Origin: a virus
Direction: 5' to 3' (one strand)
Virus record (IMG/VR): IMGVR_UViG_3300037488_003551
Span: 108,893 to 172,892 of that record
DNA length: 64,000 nt
Shown here: positions 8,485 through 14,715 of the stretch, piece by piece
Numbering within the stretch: position 1 is the first letter of the stretch
How the letters are laid out: each line of letters starts with the position of its first letter
The notes under the pieces: model-generated
Told to the model about the DNA's origin: nothing
Seen by the model: only the letters and a program-made list of their open reading frames with translations
Databases searched by the model: none
Program-made: the position numbers and the translations under genes

Positions 8485-8844
8485 CTAAATTCCAGGAGTC
8501 TCTTCTTTTTTAGGAGAGGCTTCTTTTTTGCCCAGGCCGATATCTCTCAGCATCTGCGTCTTCAGTTCGTCCGTGATATTTCCTCCGAGGAGCGCCATCC
8601 CGCGCGTGTAGATGTCTTGCTTGGCCTGCGTCGAGTTGAAGGCCAGGGCGATGGAGGCCATCGAGAAAATGGTCACGACGAGGACGGCGGCGTGTGCCCA
8701 TTCGAGCGTGCGCGTGACGTAGAGGATGTAGATGATGATAGCGAAAAAAAAGATTTCCATGAGCAAGAAAGCGAGGAACTTCTTGCTACGGTGCCAGGCC
8801 TTCTCGAGTACGTCGAGAATAGATTTGGTTTCATGGGGTGACAT
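8485..8844 (-). CDS. Two-TM membrane protein, possible holin
   Basis: 119 residues from the ATG at 8844, which overlaps the previous stop (TGATG coupling). A basic N terminus is followed by TM1 (~25-43, 'FLAFLLMEIFFFAIIIYIL') and TM2 (~51-69, 'AAVLVVTIFSMASIALAF'), then a polar Lys/Glu-rich tail. Small size, two TMs and a charged tail are compatible with a class II holin, and a secreted transglycosylase is encoded 2 kb upstream on the same strand. Topology alone does not prove lysis; a generic membrane protein is equally possible. Confidence 0.6.
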   Translation of the reverse strand: MSPHETKSILDVLEKAWHRSKKFLAFLLMEIFFFAIIIYILYVTRTLEWAHAAVLVVTIFSMASIALAFNSTQAKQDIYTRGMALLGGNITDELKTQMLRDIGLGKKEASPKKEETPGI

Positions 8845-9464
8845 CAAACACCTCGTATTGTTTTCTCTTCTTGTGATTTAGGCGCCAGGAGGTCCTTGAG
8901 GCTATTCACGGGAATGCACTCGGCGCACTTGGGTTCGATGAGCTCGATGCTCTCTTCCTTCTCATTTAGCCGATAGGAGCGCTCCTTGAGGTTCAGGCCG
9001 TACTTGACCGCGGCCTTTTGGAAGCGGTCGTGCTCGAGCTGGTTGTAGTTCAGCTCTAGCTGCTGGAGCTGCGCGCTCAGACTTGATGCTTCGAGAGCCA
9101 TGCCCTCGAGCTGTTGTGTCATGGCCACGAGCTCTTCATCGTCCTGGAAGCGCACGGCTGTCCGGACGCTGAGGTTGTTCGAACAGTGGATGTCCGCCAT
9201 GATGCAGGCCTTCGTGCCGGCCGTGAGACGGTCTACCTCCTCCACGTTGCGCCTGTCGAGTTCCTGGCGCAGGGCAAGGTCCAGTTGCTTCGTGAGAGTA
9301 ACCATGGGGCAGCTGTGGAGCTGCTGAAGGATGGCGGTCCCCTCCTTGGTAGGAGGGAGCGGGTTGAGCTTGGTTCTGTCGATAGCAGTGCGCTTCTCCG
9401 GGGGCACGCGCTGCGCGTGATGGAGCTGTCCCAATTGCATGCGGCGTTCGAGGTCTGGGTGCAT
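8844..9464 (-). CDS. Hypothetical helical protein
   Basis: 206 residues, AAAGGA site before the ATG at 9464. The N-terminal ~45 residues are Arg/Pro-rich. The remainder is mostly helical, with a Gln/Leu/Glu-rich coiled-coil-like stretch ('MTQQLEGMALEASSLSAQLQQL', ~115-150). Four scattered Cys (e.g. 'PKCAEC' near the C terminus) might bind metal. Translationally coupled to the two-TM protein downstream. No family recognised. Confidence 0.6.
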   Translation of the reverse strand: MHPDLERRMQLGQLHHAQRVPPEKRTAIDRTKLNPLPPTKEGTAILQQLHSCPMVTLTKQLDLALRQELDRRNVEEVDRLTAGTKACIMADIHCSNNLSVRTAVRFQDDEELVAMTQQLEGMALEASSLSAQLQQLELNYNQLEHDRFQKAAVKYGLNLKERSYRLNEKEESIELIEPKCAECIPVNSLKDLLAPKSQEEKTIRGV

Positions 9465-9477
9465 TTGAAAATCCTTT

Positions 9478-9885
9478 CTAATCTCGGTTTTTTAGAGTTG
9501 CCATTCGGTACATCATGATTCGGTTGGGACAGGAAAAGGCAGACTGCGTGTCGATTACGCAAAAGTTTTTATTGAGAGATATGTTAGAGGGAGATGTATG
9601 TGTCGTAGCTGTCTTAAATCCAAAGCCTTCGTAAAAGACTACTGCGTCTAGTATCCAATCCTCAATAACGACACTTATTATCGTTGGGAGTGGTTCTACG
9701 CAGGTAATATCTACTAGTTGCCAATAATGTTGAGATGTCGGCATTCGCATGAGAGAGGCAGCGCGCCCAATTAACGTGCGATCCTCTCGGTGGATTAAAA
9801 TTCGCCTCTCAATCCCATCTGCGAGTTCATTTTCCTGTTTTTGAATGAGTCCGGGAATGGGCTCGAAAGGAAAATCATCATCCAT
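9478..9885 (-). CDS. Hypothetical protein (135 aa)
   Basis: The start at 9885 overlaps the end of the dNMP kinase gene by 8 bases, and a CGGAG site precedes it. Mixed alpha/beta composition, with a central beta-like segment 'TIISVVIEDWILDAVVFYEG'. No recognisable motif. Operon position suggests co-expression with the dNMP kinase. Confidence 0.55.
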   Translation of the reverse strand: MDDDFPFEPIPGLIQKQENELADGIERRILIHREDRTLIGRAASLMRMPTSQHYWQLVDITCVEPLPTIISVVIEDWILDAVVFYEGFGFKTATTHTSPSNISLNKNFCVIDTQSAFSCPNRIMMYRMATLKNRD

Positions 9886-10531
9886 GATTCGGCTCCGGGA
9901 TAATGGAGTTCAAATGCTGCTCCATCCGAGAGAGGATATTGAATACTTGAGCTGCTAATTGGTCCATGCTCCCATCGTTATACAGGGTGTGTTCGATGTG
10001 TTCAAGAGGGATAAGACTTTGAGACGTTTCACTCGAGTGTTGTCTCTGTTTTTCGGACATATCTGCCGATGTCTTGGGATTTTCTTTTGTTATTCTGATT
10101 ACGTGTCCTCCGGGGATGGCTGCAATTGCTTCTGCCTCGTTTGGAAAGCGAATATCGCCAATAGCTATACGAGGTGGATGCATTTGAGTGGTGAGAGCCT
10201 CCACAAGGCCGAGGGGGTCGAGGCCGGTTGTTACGTAAGTGTTGAGCCTGTGCATAAAAAGTCGCACCCAGATATCGGGGTCATAGGTTCTTGCAAAATC
10301 TGTTCCTAGGTGCTGCATCATCGCTCTAAAATGAGCATTCTTTTTTTCACTAGGTCCAAACAAAACGTCGAATGGGATATCGAACCACCTATGAAGTGTC
10401 AGCTTTAGGTCGTCTGCGAAATTGAAGTTTACGAATCCGTAGCGATATTCGAGAATTTGAGCAACAGTTGATTTGCCTACGCCCGCGCTACCGACGATAC
10501 CTACGACAGTACAGTTATTCAGAGAATACAT
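9878..10531 (-). CDS. Deoxynucleoside monophosphate kinase
   Basis: 217 residues from the ATG at 10531 (AGCAGG site); a GTG two codons upstream is less well placed. The P-loop 'GSAGVGKST' lies near residues 13-21. 'FADDLK' and 'FGPSEKKNAHFRAMMQHLGTD' follow, matching the T4 gp1-like dNMP kinase pattern (KxxxRxxxQxxGT), and 'IGDIRFPNEAEAI' matches the conserved D-x-RFxNE motif of that family. These enzymes phosphorylate dGMP, dTMP and, in some phages, modified dCMP for DNA synthesis. First gene of a leftward operon that begins just after a terminator. Confidence 0.85.
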   Translation of the reverse strand: MYSLNNCTVVGIVGSAGVGKSTVAQILEYRYGFVNFNFADDLKLTLHRWFDIPFDVLFGPSEKKNAHFRAMMQHLGTDFARTYDPDIWVRLFMHRLNTYVTTGLDPLGLVEALTTQMHPPRIAIGDIRFPNEAEAIAAIPGGHVIRITKENPKTSADMSEKQRQHSSETSQSLIPLEHIEHTLYNDGSMDQLAAQVFNILSRMEQHLNSIIPEPNHG

Positions 10532-10578
10532 GTGCACCTGCTTTTGTGATACAGAGAGTCTAGCATATCTCTAGGACC

Positions 10579-10599
10579 AAAAAAAGAGCCCTCGCTCTT
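10579..10599 (-). terminator. Rho-independent terminator (leftward)
   Basis: Perfect 6-bp stem AAGAGC/GCTCTT with a 4-base loop (10584-10599), followed on the minus strand by a T run (10579-10585). It lies between the transglycosylase and dNMP kinase genes and would end transcripts from the former. Confidence 0.75.
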
Positions 10600-10690
10600 C
10601 TTCCACCCTGAGAGTTATTCGGCCAGAGAGCTCGGGTCGAGAAGCCGCACGGCGGCGAGGACCGAGCTATCGGTTGAACACTCTAAACAC
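10600..10690 (-). ncRNA. Candidate structured small RNA / 3'UTR element
   Basis: The 233-base gap between the dNMP kinase and transglycosylase genes holds no gene. It folds strongly: arms 10629-10638 and 10660-10668 pair over 9 bp with one bulged G, and they enclose a GCCGC/GCGGC stem (10644-10656). On the minus strand this structure sits just before the terminator at 10579-10599, the usual layout of a bacterial or phage sRNA or a stable 3'UTR. I found no promoter that is clearly its own. It is not a tRNA: there is no T-loop motif or acceptor pairing. Confidence 0.35.
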
Positions 10691-10707
10691 TATTGAACGT
10701 TTTAATA

Positions 10708-10740
10708 CTGCTGTAACAGCAGCTTGCGTTTTAAAAACGC
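10708..10740. repeat. Two adjacent short inverted repeats
   Basis: CTGCTG-TAA-CAGCAG (10708-10722) and GCGTTTT-A-AAAACGC (10726-10740) lie side by side in the gap just downstream of the transglycosylase stop. They could be RNA hairpins or protein-binding sites. Nothing identifies a binding protein. Confidence 0.4.
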
Positions 10741-10771
10741 TGCGTGGAAGAAGAGGAGGGCACAAGGACTT

Positions 10772-11347
10772 TTAACCCCCGTAATCGGTAGTGGAAAGAG
10801 CTTCTACTTCTTTCTCTATTTTTTTCCATTGCCGCATACGGTAGGCGATTTTACTTCGAGTAGTTTTAGATGTGGATACGCAGAAACCTCGTGTCGCGTA
10901 AGCGGTGAGAGACTTTTCCCATGATTTACAAACTGGTAAATAGTGAGCAAGCCATTTTGCACCGCATTCGAGTTGTCCGGGGACGGTTGCTAGGTCGCAG
11001 TTTCGAGCGGCAATTCCGTGTACTTGTGTGAGGCCCACTTCTCCTAGTTTTCCGAGAGCTGTCATCTCGAAGGTGCTCTCGTTATAGACGATTGTCGTCA
11101 GAAGGAGAGGTGGAATCCCATGCGTTTGAGAAGCCTCGACAATGGCTTTTGCCATATCGATGCGAACCTCGGAGTCTCGTGACAGGATCTTTCCGGGTTC
11201 TGCGCGCATGAAATACTTGATTGCAAGGTCCACGGAGCGTACTTCTTCGTCGAAGCTTTTAGGGAGTTGCTCTGCGGGCTCTGCGGCGGTGGCATCCCTG
11301 CTCGATAAAAGCAGCATCACCATTAGCGTCGTTTTAGCCAGGCGCAT
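10772..11347 (-). CDS. Secreted lytic transglycosylase (SLT fold)
   Basis: 191 residues from the ATG at 11347, with AAGGA 12 bases upstream; a start at 11383 would add a non-signal N-terminal extension. The N terminus is a Sec signal peptide ('TTLMVMLLLSS...AAEPA'). The SLT core follows: 'IVEASQTHGIPPLLLTTIVYNESTF' (read in two parts) with the catalytic Glu in 'YNESTF', then 'GEVGLTQVHG' (the conserved G-x-x-GLxQ motif) and 'LECGAKWLAHYL'. It cleaves the glycan backbone of peptidoglycan. A signal peptide on a phage transglycosylase suggests periplasmic action: lysis, superinfection control or entry modification. Four Cys could form disulfides, in keeping with export. Confidence 0.85.
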   Translation of the reverse strand: MRLAKTTLMVMLLLSSRDATAAEPAEQLPKSFDEEVRSVDLAIKYFMRAEPGKILSRDSEVRIDMAKAIVEASQTHGIPPLLLTTIVYNESTFEMTALGKLGEVGLTQVHGIAARNCDLATVPGQLECGAKWLAHYLPVCKSWEKSLTAYATRGFCVSTSKTTRSKIAYRMRQWKKIEKEVEALSTTDYGG

Positions 11348-11459
11348 CGTTCTGTTATGTCCTTTCCGCGCGTGATTGCGCATGTGGTAGTTTAGGATGT
11401 TGGTTGTATCACAAACAACATCGTTCCGACTTTATTTTATACGTTCTACAAAACTGATA

Positions 11460-11503
11460 GAAGGAGCTTTTTGGATAATCATATAGATTACCGTAGCCCC
11501 TTC
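11460..11503 (-). ncRNA. Candidate omega RNA (reRNA) 3' hairpin of TnpB
   Basis: On the minus strand, arms at 11503-11495 and 11468-11460 pair over 9 bp (one G-U). Inside them a second stem pairs GGTAATC with GATTATCC around a short loop. The structure spans the tnpB stop codon. IS605 omega RNAs are made from the 3' end of tnpB and the right end, and the bases just beyond act as guide. The position fits that rule, but the RNA boundaries are not visible from sequence alone. Confidence 0.4.
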
Positions 11504-12690
11504 GTGTTTGTTTCCTGCTTCCTCGTTTTAAGTTTCGTTTTAGTCGGTTTCCGAATTGAAGACCGAATAACACCAGAGCTCGAAACTCCACAGGCTGTTA
11601 CCGCTGAACTAGCGGCCAAATTTTGCAGATTTAGGGCTGCGTTTATATCTCGGTGTGCTGCATATGCACATGTAGGACAAATAAATATCTTATCTCGTTT
11701 AAATTCTTCATGTATTTCCCCACAGTTGGAACAAGTTTTTGATGAGGGATAGAATCTATTAGCAATTACAATTGTAGTCCCCGTTAAGGCAGCTTTATAT
11801 GTTAATTGACGTCTAAATTCATAGAATCCTAAGGAAGAAATTGCGGGTGCGAAGGACCTATTAGCCAGCATTCCACGTACATTTAAGTCTTCGATACCTA
11901 AAATTGCGTAGGTAGATGTAAGATTTTTAGTTAGCTTGTGCAGACAGTCGGTACGTAGACAAAAGATTCTATAATGCTGGTTTCTTAGTTTGTTCAGAGC
12001 CTTTAGTTTATTATTAGAGCCCTTTTTCTTCCGCGAGAATTGACGATTTAAACGAGCTAGTTTTTTGAGTTCTAGAGATAAGCTAGGAGGTTTGAGTATT
12101 ATTTCGCCTGTTGAAATCGTTGCAAGATGCGTAATACCTAAATCTATACCCGCTATTCCGTGGTTATTGTGAGTAGCTCGGTTATAGGACTCAGGTAATT
12201 TTACTAGTATGCTCACAAACCAAAATTCAGCCTTTCTAGAAATGGTTGCGGAGAGCATCTTTCCGTTAAAGCGTAAGGCTTCGAACATTCGTATTTTCCC
12301 TATTTTAGGTAATTTTATGTAATTATTTTCAACTTTAAAAGTACCGGGTCCAGTATCGGCTCGGAATGAGTCGTGTACGCCCTTGCGTTTAAATCTAGGA
12401 TACTGACTTTGCTTCTTAAAAAAGCGGTTAAAAGCTTGTCCTAGATTTAATATTGCATATTGAGGAGCAGCTTTTGTTACGTTCTTCATCCAAGGAAATT
12501 GTATTTTTTTAATTTTGTTTAATTCTCGCAGTAGTCCCAGCGCTGTTGTGCTGAGACCTTTTGCATGATTATTGTTCCATTCCTCCAGTCCCCAATTATA
12601 AGCTTTGCGGGCTACCCCGCAGGCTTGTATCATGTATGTTTTTTGAATGTTATTAGGATTGAGGCGTATCTTATGGGCTAAGATTGGCAT
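11488..12690 (-). CDS. tnpB: TnpB RNA-guided endonuclease (IS200/IS605)
   Basis: 400 residues, typical TnpB length. The N-terminal HTH/wedge region starts 'MPILAHKIRLNPN'. All three RuvC catalytic residues are present: D183 in 'GIDLGITH', E267 in 'LGIEDLN' and D348 in 'HRDINAALN'. The target-strand-loading zinc finger is intact (C320, C323, C338, C341: 'CSNCG...CPTC'). The C-terminal 'RKPTKTKLKTRKQETNTK' is the usual basic tail. TnpB is the ancestor of Cas12 and cuts DNA next to a short TAM, guided by omega RNA, which helps retain the element. A complete active site argues for a recent or maintained insertion. No tnpA is nearby. Confidence 0.9.
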   Translation of the reverse strand: MPILAHKIRLNPNNIQKTYMIQACGVARKAYNWGLEEWNNNHAKGLSTTALGLLRELNKIKKIQFPWMKNVTKAAPQYAILNLGQAFNRFFKKQSQYPRFKRKGVHDSFRADTGPGTFKVENNYIKLPKIGKIRMFEALRFNGKMLSATISRKAEFWFVSILVKLPESYNRATHNNHGIAGIDLGITHLATISTGEIILKPPSLSLELKKLARLNRQFSRKKKGSNNKLKALNKLRNQHYRIFCLRTDCLHKLTKNLTSTYAILGIEDLNVRGMLANRSFAPAISSLGFYEFRRQLTYKAALTGTTIVIANRFYPSSKTCSNCGEIHEEFKRDKIFICPTCAYAAHRDINAALNLQNLAASSAVTACGVSSSGVIRSSIRKPTKTKLKTRKQETNTKGLR

Positions 12691-12712
12691 GTCAGACCTT
12701 ATACCATTTTAT

Positions 12713-13057
12713 TTAGGATTTTCGCAATTCTTCTTTGAACCACTCCCAGCACTTTTTAGTGAGTTCGTCATACGCGGGGGTCCCGCCATTTGTTGGCGGA
12801 TAAAAATGTCGAATGCTGCAACTTTCGATATACATCCCTGCTGCAATTTCCTCAGGAGTTAATCCGTGGTCGTTTGCATAGGAGATATAGACTTTATTTA
12901 TATAGTGCGTAAAAGTACTTACGCGTTTAAAAAACTCTGCGCGTGCAGCTTCTTCGCGCGCCTGCTCGACTTTTTCTTTATCGAGTTCGACCTTTGTACC
13001 TACAGGGACTTTTTTAAATCCCCCTTTGCCGTCGTAGACGTTTATGGTGTCTGTCAT
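12713..13057 (-). CDS. Hypothetical protein (114 aa)
   Basis: Start at the ATG 13057, with GAGGGA at good spacing. It overlaps the stop of the upstream gene as ATGA. The N terminus 'TDTINVYDGKGGFKKVPVGTKVEL' looks like a small beta unit; the rest is helical and charged, ending in 'CWEWFKEELRK'. No family recognised. The tnpB element lies immediately downstream; the reading frame appears complete and not disrupted by it. Confidence 0.6.
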   Translation of the reverse strand: MTDTINVYDGKGGFKKVPVGTKVELDKEKVEQAREEAARAEFFKRVSTFTHYINKVYISYANDHGLTPEEIAAGMYIESCSIRHFYPPTNGGTPAYDELTKKCWEWFKEELRKS

Positions 13058-13311
13058 TTCGTCTTCCCTCGGTGTTTTCCGCAATGTTTGCGTACTTCAT
13101 TAGCCATCACGATTTCGATTTTGTGGACGGCGTTCTCTCGGAACTCGACCTTAGCTCTGGGCGGATAAACCGGATTTCCCGGCTTGTTTTCCGCGAAAAT
13201 GGAGCGGTCGAGACAGTATCCTTGAATCAAGGTCTTTCTTTGTCCGTTTTTGAGTCCTCTTTCGAGTGCCCAATAGTGTTCACAGGTTCCACAGGGTTTT
13301 AGATTTTCCAC
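13054..13311 (-). CDS. Small Cys-rich (zinc-binding?) protein, 85 aa
   Basis: GTG start at 13311 with an AAAGGG site 7 bases upstream. 'KPCGTCEHYWAL' near the N terminus gives a CxxC pair. Further Cys at 'QGYCLDRS' and 'KHCGKHRG' could complete one zinc site. Basic protein, probably nucleic-acid binding, but no family can be named. Part of the tightly coupled leftward cluster 12.7-14.1 kb. Confidence 0.6.
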   Translation of the reverse strand: MENLKPCGTCEHYWALERGLKNGQRKTLIQGYCLDRSIFAENKPGNPVYPPRAKVEFRENAVHKIEIVMANEVRKHCGKHRGKTK

Positions 13312-13312
13312 G

Positions 13313-13753
13313 TTAGGCCCTTTCGACGATGGTTATACCGTATTTTTTCAATAATACGTGTGGTCCCAGCCCTTGAATAGCGAAACCGAGGCGGCGATAG
13401 GCTGATTCGGGTGATTTGTCTTCTCCAACATAGATAGAGAGCATTTTAGGGCCGTAACGCAGGATAACGAAGCCTTCCTCGGGTTCTTCGGGAGAAGATG
13501 GGAGAGCGGCAACTCCGCGAGTAGCCATTTTCTGTTTATCGCGTCCTTCGAGTATGTGAAAAAAGTCTAAAAGTCGTTCTCCCGCGGCTTTTGCAGTTTC
13601 TGTTTCTTTTATGTAGATGGTATATCGTCCTCCGTCTAGTATGATGGAGGGAGGTTGTATTTTAGGGGCTTCGGTATCCACACCTTCATCGTACACGGAC
13701 TTGAAATTGGGCTTTTTTTTGATTTCCTCTTTTACAAAAGGATTACGAATCAT
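13313..13753 (-). CDS. Hypothetical protein (146 aa)
   Basis: ATG at 13753 with AAGGTG upstream, overlapping the preceding stop (ATGA). The N terminus is Lys-rich and probably disordered. It is followed by two beta-like segments ('GGRYTIYIKETE' and 'EEGFVILRYGPKMLSIYVG') and a helical end. No motif recognised. Confidence 0.6.
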   Translation of the reverse strand: MIRNPFVKEEIKKKPNFKSVYDEGVDTEAPKIQPPSIILDGGRYTIYIKETETAKAAGERLLDFFHILEGRDKQKMATRGVAALPSSPEEPEEGFVILRYGPKMLSIYVGEDKSPESAYRRLGFAIQGLGPHVLLKKYGITIVERA

Positions 13754-14115
13754 TTTAGCACCTTTGAGGCGAGTTTGACCGTCCAATGGTTTGATAGTTG
13801 CTGCACTCTTCCGGGTATTTCAACTTTTGAGAGTTGTTTCGGGACATATATTGTGACTGGAGGTACACAGGCAGCCGGATTAGGAATGAATTTGGATATA
13901 AACATGCGTTCGTAGAGGCGTTGAAGTGCAGCGCGCGTTGCGATGGCGGGGTCCGAGTGCACAGCCTGGGCGGTCGCGGGTAAGAGGCGCCGTATTTCCC
14001 ATGATTCACGTTTTACGTACTTCTCAGGGATATTATCCGAGGCTTCTGCTGCAACGGCTACTGCTATTGTTCTATTCCCGGAGGTCGCTGTGTGTATTCC
14101 GATGTAGTAGCGCAT
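13750..14115 (-). CDS. Hypothetical protein (121 aa), possible RNase H-like fold
   Basis: Start at 14115, just after a terminator structure. The N terminus 'RYYIGIHTATSGNRTIAVAVAAEA' resembles the first strands of an RNase H-like fold (IGI-x-T followed by a second strand), but the acidic residues expected for catalysis are not clear. First gene of the four-gene coupled cluster. No obvious Shine-Dalgarno. Confidence 0.55.
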   Translation of the reverse strand: MRYYIGIHTATSGNRTIAVAVAAEASDNIPEKYVKRESWEIRRLLPATAQAVHSDPAIATRAALQRLYERMFISKFIPNPAACVPPVTIYVPKQLSKVEIPGRVQQLSNHWTVKLASKVLK

Positions 14116-14131
14116 GCGTTGATGTTAGCAC

Positions 14132-14173
14132 AAAAAGAAAAAGCCTGAAAAGGTGTCTTTCCAGGCTTTTTCC
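14132..14173 (-). terminator. Rho-independent terminator
   Basis: 10-bp perfect stem AAAAAGCCTG (14138-14147) / CAGGCTTTTT (14162-14171) with a 14-base loop and T-rich flank on the minus strand. It follows the AT-hook gene. The stem could also work on the plus strand. Confidence 0.75.
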
Positions 14174-14190
14174 GTTACAGGGTCCGCTTA

Positions 14191-14700
14191 TCAGTTGTAG
14201 GCGCGTTTCGGGGGTCGGATGGTTCCTTTTGGACTTTGAACAGCTAGCGCAGCTTTTTGCATGGGTGGTCGTCCTCTCCTCTTCGGAGCTTCGTCGACCT
14301 CTACCGCCTGGGTAGTGGGCTTACGACTGCGCTTTGGCGGCTCTTCTGCCACGTCGAGCTTCGAAAGGGGAGGACGCCCTCGTCTTTTAGGCTCTTCGAC
14401 CGCTTCAACCTGTGCCACGGGCTTACGCCCACGTCTTTTAGGCTCTTCGACCACTTCAACCTGTGCCGCGGGCTGACGTCCACGCTTTTGAGACACTGGA
14501 GCTGGCACTGGCTTTCCCTTTTGCACCTTCTGCGGTTCTGAAGCAGAGCGTGCAATAGGCATTTGGGCTGCCAAAAGGATTTTGGTCAGCTTGGTTCTCG
14601 TACCACAGGCTTTGCACGTCCCGTACTCGCCCGGGAGGGCCACGACTCGTTCCGTGCATTTCGGGCAAGAGAAGATTTTGGAACCTTTGGGACGGGGCAT
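14191..14700 (-). CDS. Zinc-ribbon plus multi-AT-hook DNA-binding protein
   Basis: 169 residues, AAGGAG site before the ATG at 14700. The N terminus has a zinc ribbon: 'FSCPKCTERV...GTCKACGTR' (CxxC...CxxC). The rest is low-complexity with repeated AT-hook cores, each preceded by E-x-x-KR: RGRQP, RGRKP, RGRPP, RSRKP and RGRPP, about every 16-18 residues (~80-155). AT hooks bind the minor groove of AT-rich DNA and are common in eukaryotic HMGA proteins but less so in phages. Likely a DNA-architecture or transcription factor of the phage. Its short spaced repeats at DNA level make it a likely place for repeat-number variation. Confidence 0.8.
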   Translation of the reverse strand: MPRPKGSKIFSCPKCTERVVALPGEYGTCKACGTRTKLTKILLAAQMPIARSASEPQKVQKGKPVPAPVSQKRGRQPAAQVEVVEEPKRRGRKPVAQVEAVEEPKRRGRPPLSKLDVAEEPPKRSRKPTTQAVEVDEAPKRRGRPPMQKAALAVQSPKGTIRPPKRAYN

Positions 14701-14715
14701 CTCAGACTCCTTAGG

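Larger units (their letters stand above)
11391..12719 (-). mobile_element. IS200/IS605-type element carrying tnpB only
   Basis: A lone tnpB without tnpA sits between unrelated small genes. Its AT-rich composition differs from the neighbours. The 8-base word TTTAGGAT occurs at 11391-11398 and 12712-12719, just outside the gene on both sides, and may mark the ends or the flanking sequence. Exact ends were not determined; IS605 elements normally lack target duplications, so the repeat could be chance. Confidence 0.55.

Noticed and set aside
8461-8530. T-rich stretch as a terminator between convergent genes
   Set aside because: The T runs are coding (Lys/Glu/Thr codons of the two-TM protein) and no stable GC stem precedes them.
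10600-10690. tRNA gene in the structured gap
   Set aside because: No T-loop (GTTCGA-type), no CCA or acceptor pairing; the fold is one long hairpin, better read as sRNA/3'UTR.
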